Both the position numbers and the translations under genes were made by a program. A DNA stretch of 7,289 nucleotides from an uncultured Eubacterium sp. (lineage in GTDB: Bacteria; Bacillota; Clostridia; Lachnospirales; CAG-274), in contig UQRG01000071.1 of the NCBI GenBank assembly GCA_900543365.1, positions 1 through 7,289 of the forward strand. The letters are read 5' to 3'. Under the pieces are notes generated by a model. It saw only the letters and a list, made by a program, of their open reading frames with translations, had not been told where the DNA came from and made no database searches. This document shows, one piece after another, positions 5,690 to 7,289 of the stretch. Each line of letters begins with the position of its first letter. The stretch's first letter is position 1.

Positions 5690-5717
5690 TATGCTTTGAT
5701 TGTATAATTCAAACATA
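5690..5717 (+). promoter_or_regulatory. Palindrome with embedded TATAAT upstream of the recombinase
   Basis: TATGCTTTGA (5690-5699) and TCAAACATA (5709-5717) form an inverted repeat with one bulged C. A perfect TATAAT (5703-5708) sits at its centre, although no good -35 stands 16-19 nt upstream of it. An alternative pairing is TTGAAG (5666-5671), 18 nt, TATGCT (5690-5695), whose -10 overlaps the left arm. In either case a dimeric protein bound to the palindrome would block the promoter. This could be an operator for autoregulation or part of an attachment site. Confidence 0.4.
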
Positions 5718-5745
5718 GTTAATTATTAGAAAGGATATATAAAAA

Positions 5746-7289
5746 ATGGAAAAGTATAAAAAAATAGTCAGAATGTTATTGAGAGTTAGTTCTAATCAAC
5801 AATTAGAAGCCGATGGAGATCTATCTATTCAGAGAAAACTGGTTAAAGAATATATTACTTCTCATTCAAATTGGACATTAGACACAAAGGAATATTTTGA
5901 AGGTAGTAAGAGTGGCTATAAAAACTCAGTAACAGAGAGAGATGTTTTGCAACAAGCACTTCAAGATGCAATAAAGAAAGAATATGATGTGCTTGTTGTA
6001 TATAAGGATGATAGAATAGGAAGACGAATGTGGGAAATCGGTGCTTATGTTATGCAATTAAAAAGTTATAATGTAGATATTTATACAGTAAAAGATGGTT
6101 GTATTTCACCAGATACCGATGATATTATGGGTCAGATGATGCTTGCTTTACGTTATGGTAATGCACAAAAAAGTAGTTCTGATACAGGAATGAGAGTTAA
6201 AGATACGGCTCAAAAATTAGTTCAGCAAGGTAAGTTTATGGGAGGTAAAGCTCCTTACGGATATGAACTTGTATTGTCAGGAGAAATAAGTAAACACGGA
6301 AGAGCTTTAAAAAAATTAAAAGTTGTTAAAGAGAAAGCATATATAGTTAAATATATATATGAACTAGCATATACCAAAGATTATGGCTTTCAAAAAATTG
6401 CAAAAATTCTTAATTTGGACGAATACTATTCTAAATATGCTCCAAATGACTATTGGAAAGCTGGCACAATTAGAAGTATTTTAACTAATCCTGTTTACAC
6501 AGGATATGTTGCATATAAAAGAAGAGAACGCGTAGGGGGAAAATACTACAAAATAAATGATGAAGATTGGATTAAATCTGAAACTAAAAACGAAAGTATT
6601 GCTATTATTGACGAAGACTTTTGGAATGAAGTTCAACGAAAAAGAAAATTGAGGAGTAAGGCATATATAAAAAAAATAAATAGCGAAGAATATAATTTAA
6701 TTAAAAAAAATGATGGTATTTTGCCATTAATTGATGTAGCTTATTGTGGGTACTATGGAGTTAAATTAACTAATGGTAACAGTTACAGCTATTGGAAAAT
6801 TAAAGAAACAGGGGAAAAACGAGCAAGCAAAAAGGCAAATTACAAATGTCAAAATACTTGGAAAGGAGTTCCACACAAAGATAATGTAAAAGTGCAGTTG
6901 TTTCCTGCTGAAAAAATAGAATCTATAGTTTTTTCGGAAATTTGTAAATATCTTGATGAATTATTAAAAAACATTAACTTGTCTGAAGATATAATAAAAA
7001 TAGAAAATACAGAGTATGAGAAATTAAACAATTTATTAAGCAGTTATAAAGACGAGCTATCAAAAACGCAAAAAGGAATCTCGGTTATGGAAGAACATAT
7101 ACCAGATGCTATGACAGGAGAATATGTTTTGTCACTTGAACAATTGGCAAGTGCAATACAAAAACATAAAAATAAACAAAATGAAATTAAAGAAAAAATC
7201 AATCATATTAAAGAACAATTAGATACAATAGAAAAATCAAGAAATAATATTGATGCTTTAAAAAATGATATTCCACAATGGAAAGATAT
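5746..7289 (+). CDS. Large serine recombinase (resolvase/integrase family), 3' end outside window
   Basis: 514 codons are open to the window edge without a stop. The N-terminal resolvase domain (about 5-150) shows RVSSNQQ with catalytic Ser15 and Arg13, EGSKSG near 52-57, and the DDRIGRR motif with Arg90 and Arg93, all matching gamma-delta resolvase Ser10, Arg8, Arg68 and Arg71. The Recombinase domain follows from GGKAPYGYEL (166-175) to ILTNPVYTGYVAYKRRER (245-262). The zinc-ribbon region (about 320-385) is degenerate: Cys334 in AYCGYYG and Cys368 in YKCQN remain, but the expected second Cys of each pair is absent. A Lys/Glu-rich coiled coil covers about 415-505, as in large serine integrases. 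AGAAAGGA (5728-5735) precedes the ATG by 10 nt. Such enzymes cut and join DNA at short att sites to move conjugative elements, phages or cassettes. The element is not identified, since everything to the right is unseen. Confidence 0.95.
   Translation, partial: MEKYKKIVRMLLRVSSNQQLEADGDLSIQRKLVKEYITSHSNWTLDTKEYFEGSKSGYKNSVTERDVLQQALQDAIKKEYDVLVVYKDDRIGRRMWEIGAYVMQLKSYNVDIYTVKDGCISPDTDDIMGQMMLALRYGNAQKSSSDTGMRVKDTAQKLVQQGKFMGGKAPYGYELVLSGEISKHGRALKKLKVVKEKAYIVKYIYELAYTKDYGFQKIAKILNLDEYYSKYAPNDYWKAGTIRSILTNPVYTGYVAYKRRERVGGKYYKINDEDWIKSETKNESIAIIDEDFWNEVQRKRKLRSKAYIKKINSEEYNLIKKNDGILPLIDVAYCGYYGVKLTNGNSYSYWKIKETGEKRASKKANYKCQNTWKGVPHKDNVKVQLFPAEKIESIVFSEICKYLDELLKNINLSEDIIKIENTEYEKLNNLLSSYKDELSKTQKGISVMEEHIPDAMTGEYVLSLEQLASAIQKHKNKQNEIKEKINHIKEQLDTIEKSRNNIDALKNDIPQWKD

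Noticed and set aside
5584..5745. Co-transcription of the small ORF and the recombinase
   Set aside because: The strong terminator at 5593-5629 lies between them, so separate transcripts are more likely.
6849..7031. 60-codon minus-strand ORF
   Set aside because: Shadow of the recombinase coiled-coil region; hydrophobic composition comes from the Lys/Glu codons on the other strand.
1..7289. CRISPR arrays, tRNA or rRNA genes
   Set aside because: No regularly spaced direct repeats, tRNA cloverleaf or rRNA-like sequence could be seen on either strand.

Overview
The window looks like chromosomal DNA of a very AT-rich, Gram-positive anaerobe of the Clostridia, perhaps Lachnospiraceae-like. This rests on strong purine-rich AGGAGG/GGAGG ribosome binding sites, TATAAT-type promoters, low GC, the B. 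subtilis-like tsaE-tsaB-rimI gene order, and a recombinase of the type common in clostridial mobile elements. The genus is an inference; nothing in the sequence fixes it.

Left part (1-4749): a monocistronic gene for a cytidylate-kinase-like P-loop protein (58-648) has its own extended -10 promoter and a rho-independent terminator. A second promoter (TTGCAT-17-TATGAT) then drives a tight four-gene operon: tsaE (778-1200), tsaB (1202-1906), rimI (1884-2342, overlapping tsaB by 23 nt) and a large Lon-type ATP-dependent protease of the AAA_32/Lon_C type (2356-4749). TsaE and TsaB work with TsaD, which is not in the window, to install N6-threonylcarbamoyladenosine (t6A) on tRNAs. RimI is a GNAT-family protein N-acetyltransferase. 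The protease occupies the place where tsaD often follows in other Firmicutes.

Middle part (4750-5377): no intact gene. It is a scar of mobile elements on the minus strand: the C-terminal end of an IS256-family (Mutator) transposase broken by an in-frame TAG, joined at about 5198 to the C-terminal end of an IS30-family transposase, probably frameshifted. Beside the IS256 remnant lies a strikingly structured non-coding stretch with nested inverted repeats (4891-5016).

Right part (5378-7289): a self-contained small transcription unit with a near-consensus promoter, a 47-codon ORF starting at TTG, and a strong terminator. It is followed by a large serine recombinase that runs off the right edge. 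The recombinase keeps its catalytic Ser/Arg residues but has only half of the usual zinc-ribbon cysteines. Its promoter region contains a palindrome around a TATAAT. This part is probably the start of an integrated mobile element whose cargo lies beyond the window. I found no clearly new defence or other system here; the best leads are the small ORF beside the recombinase and the structured stretch next to the IS256 remnant.
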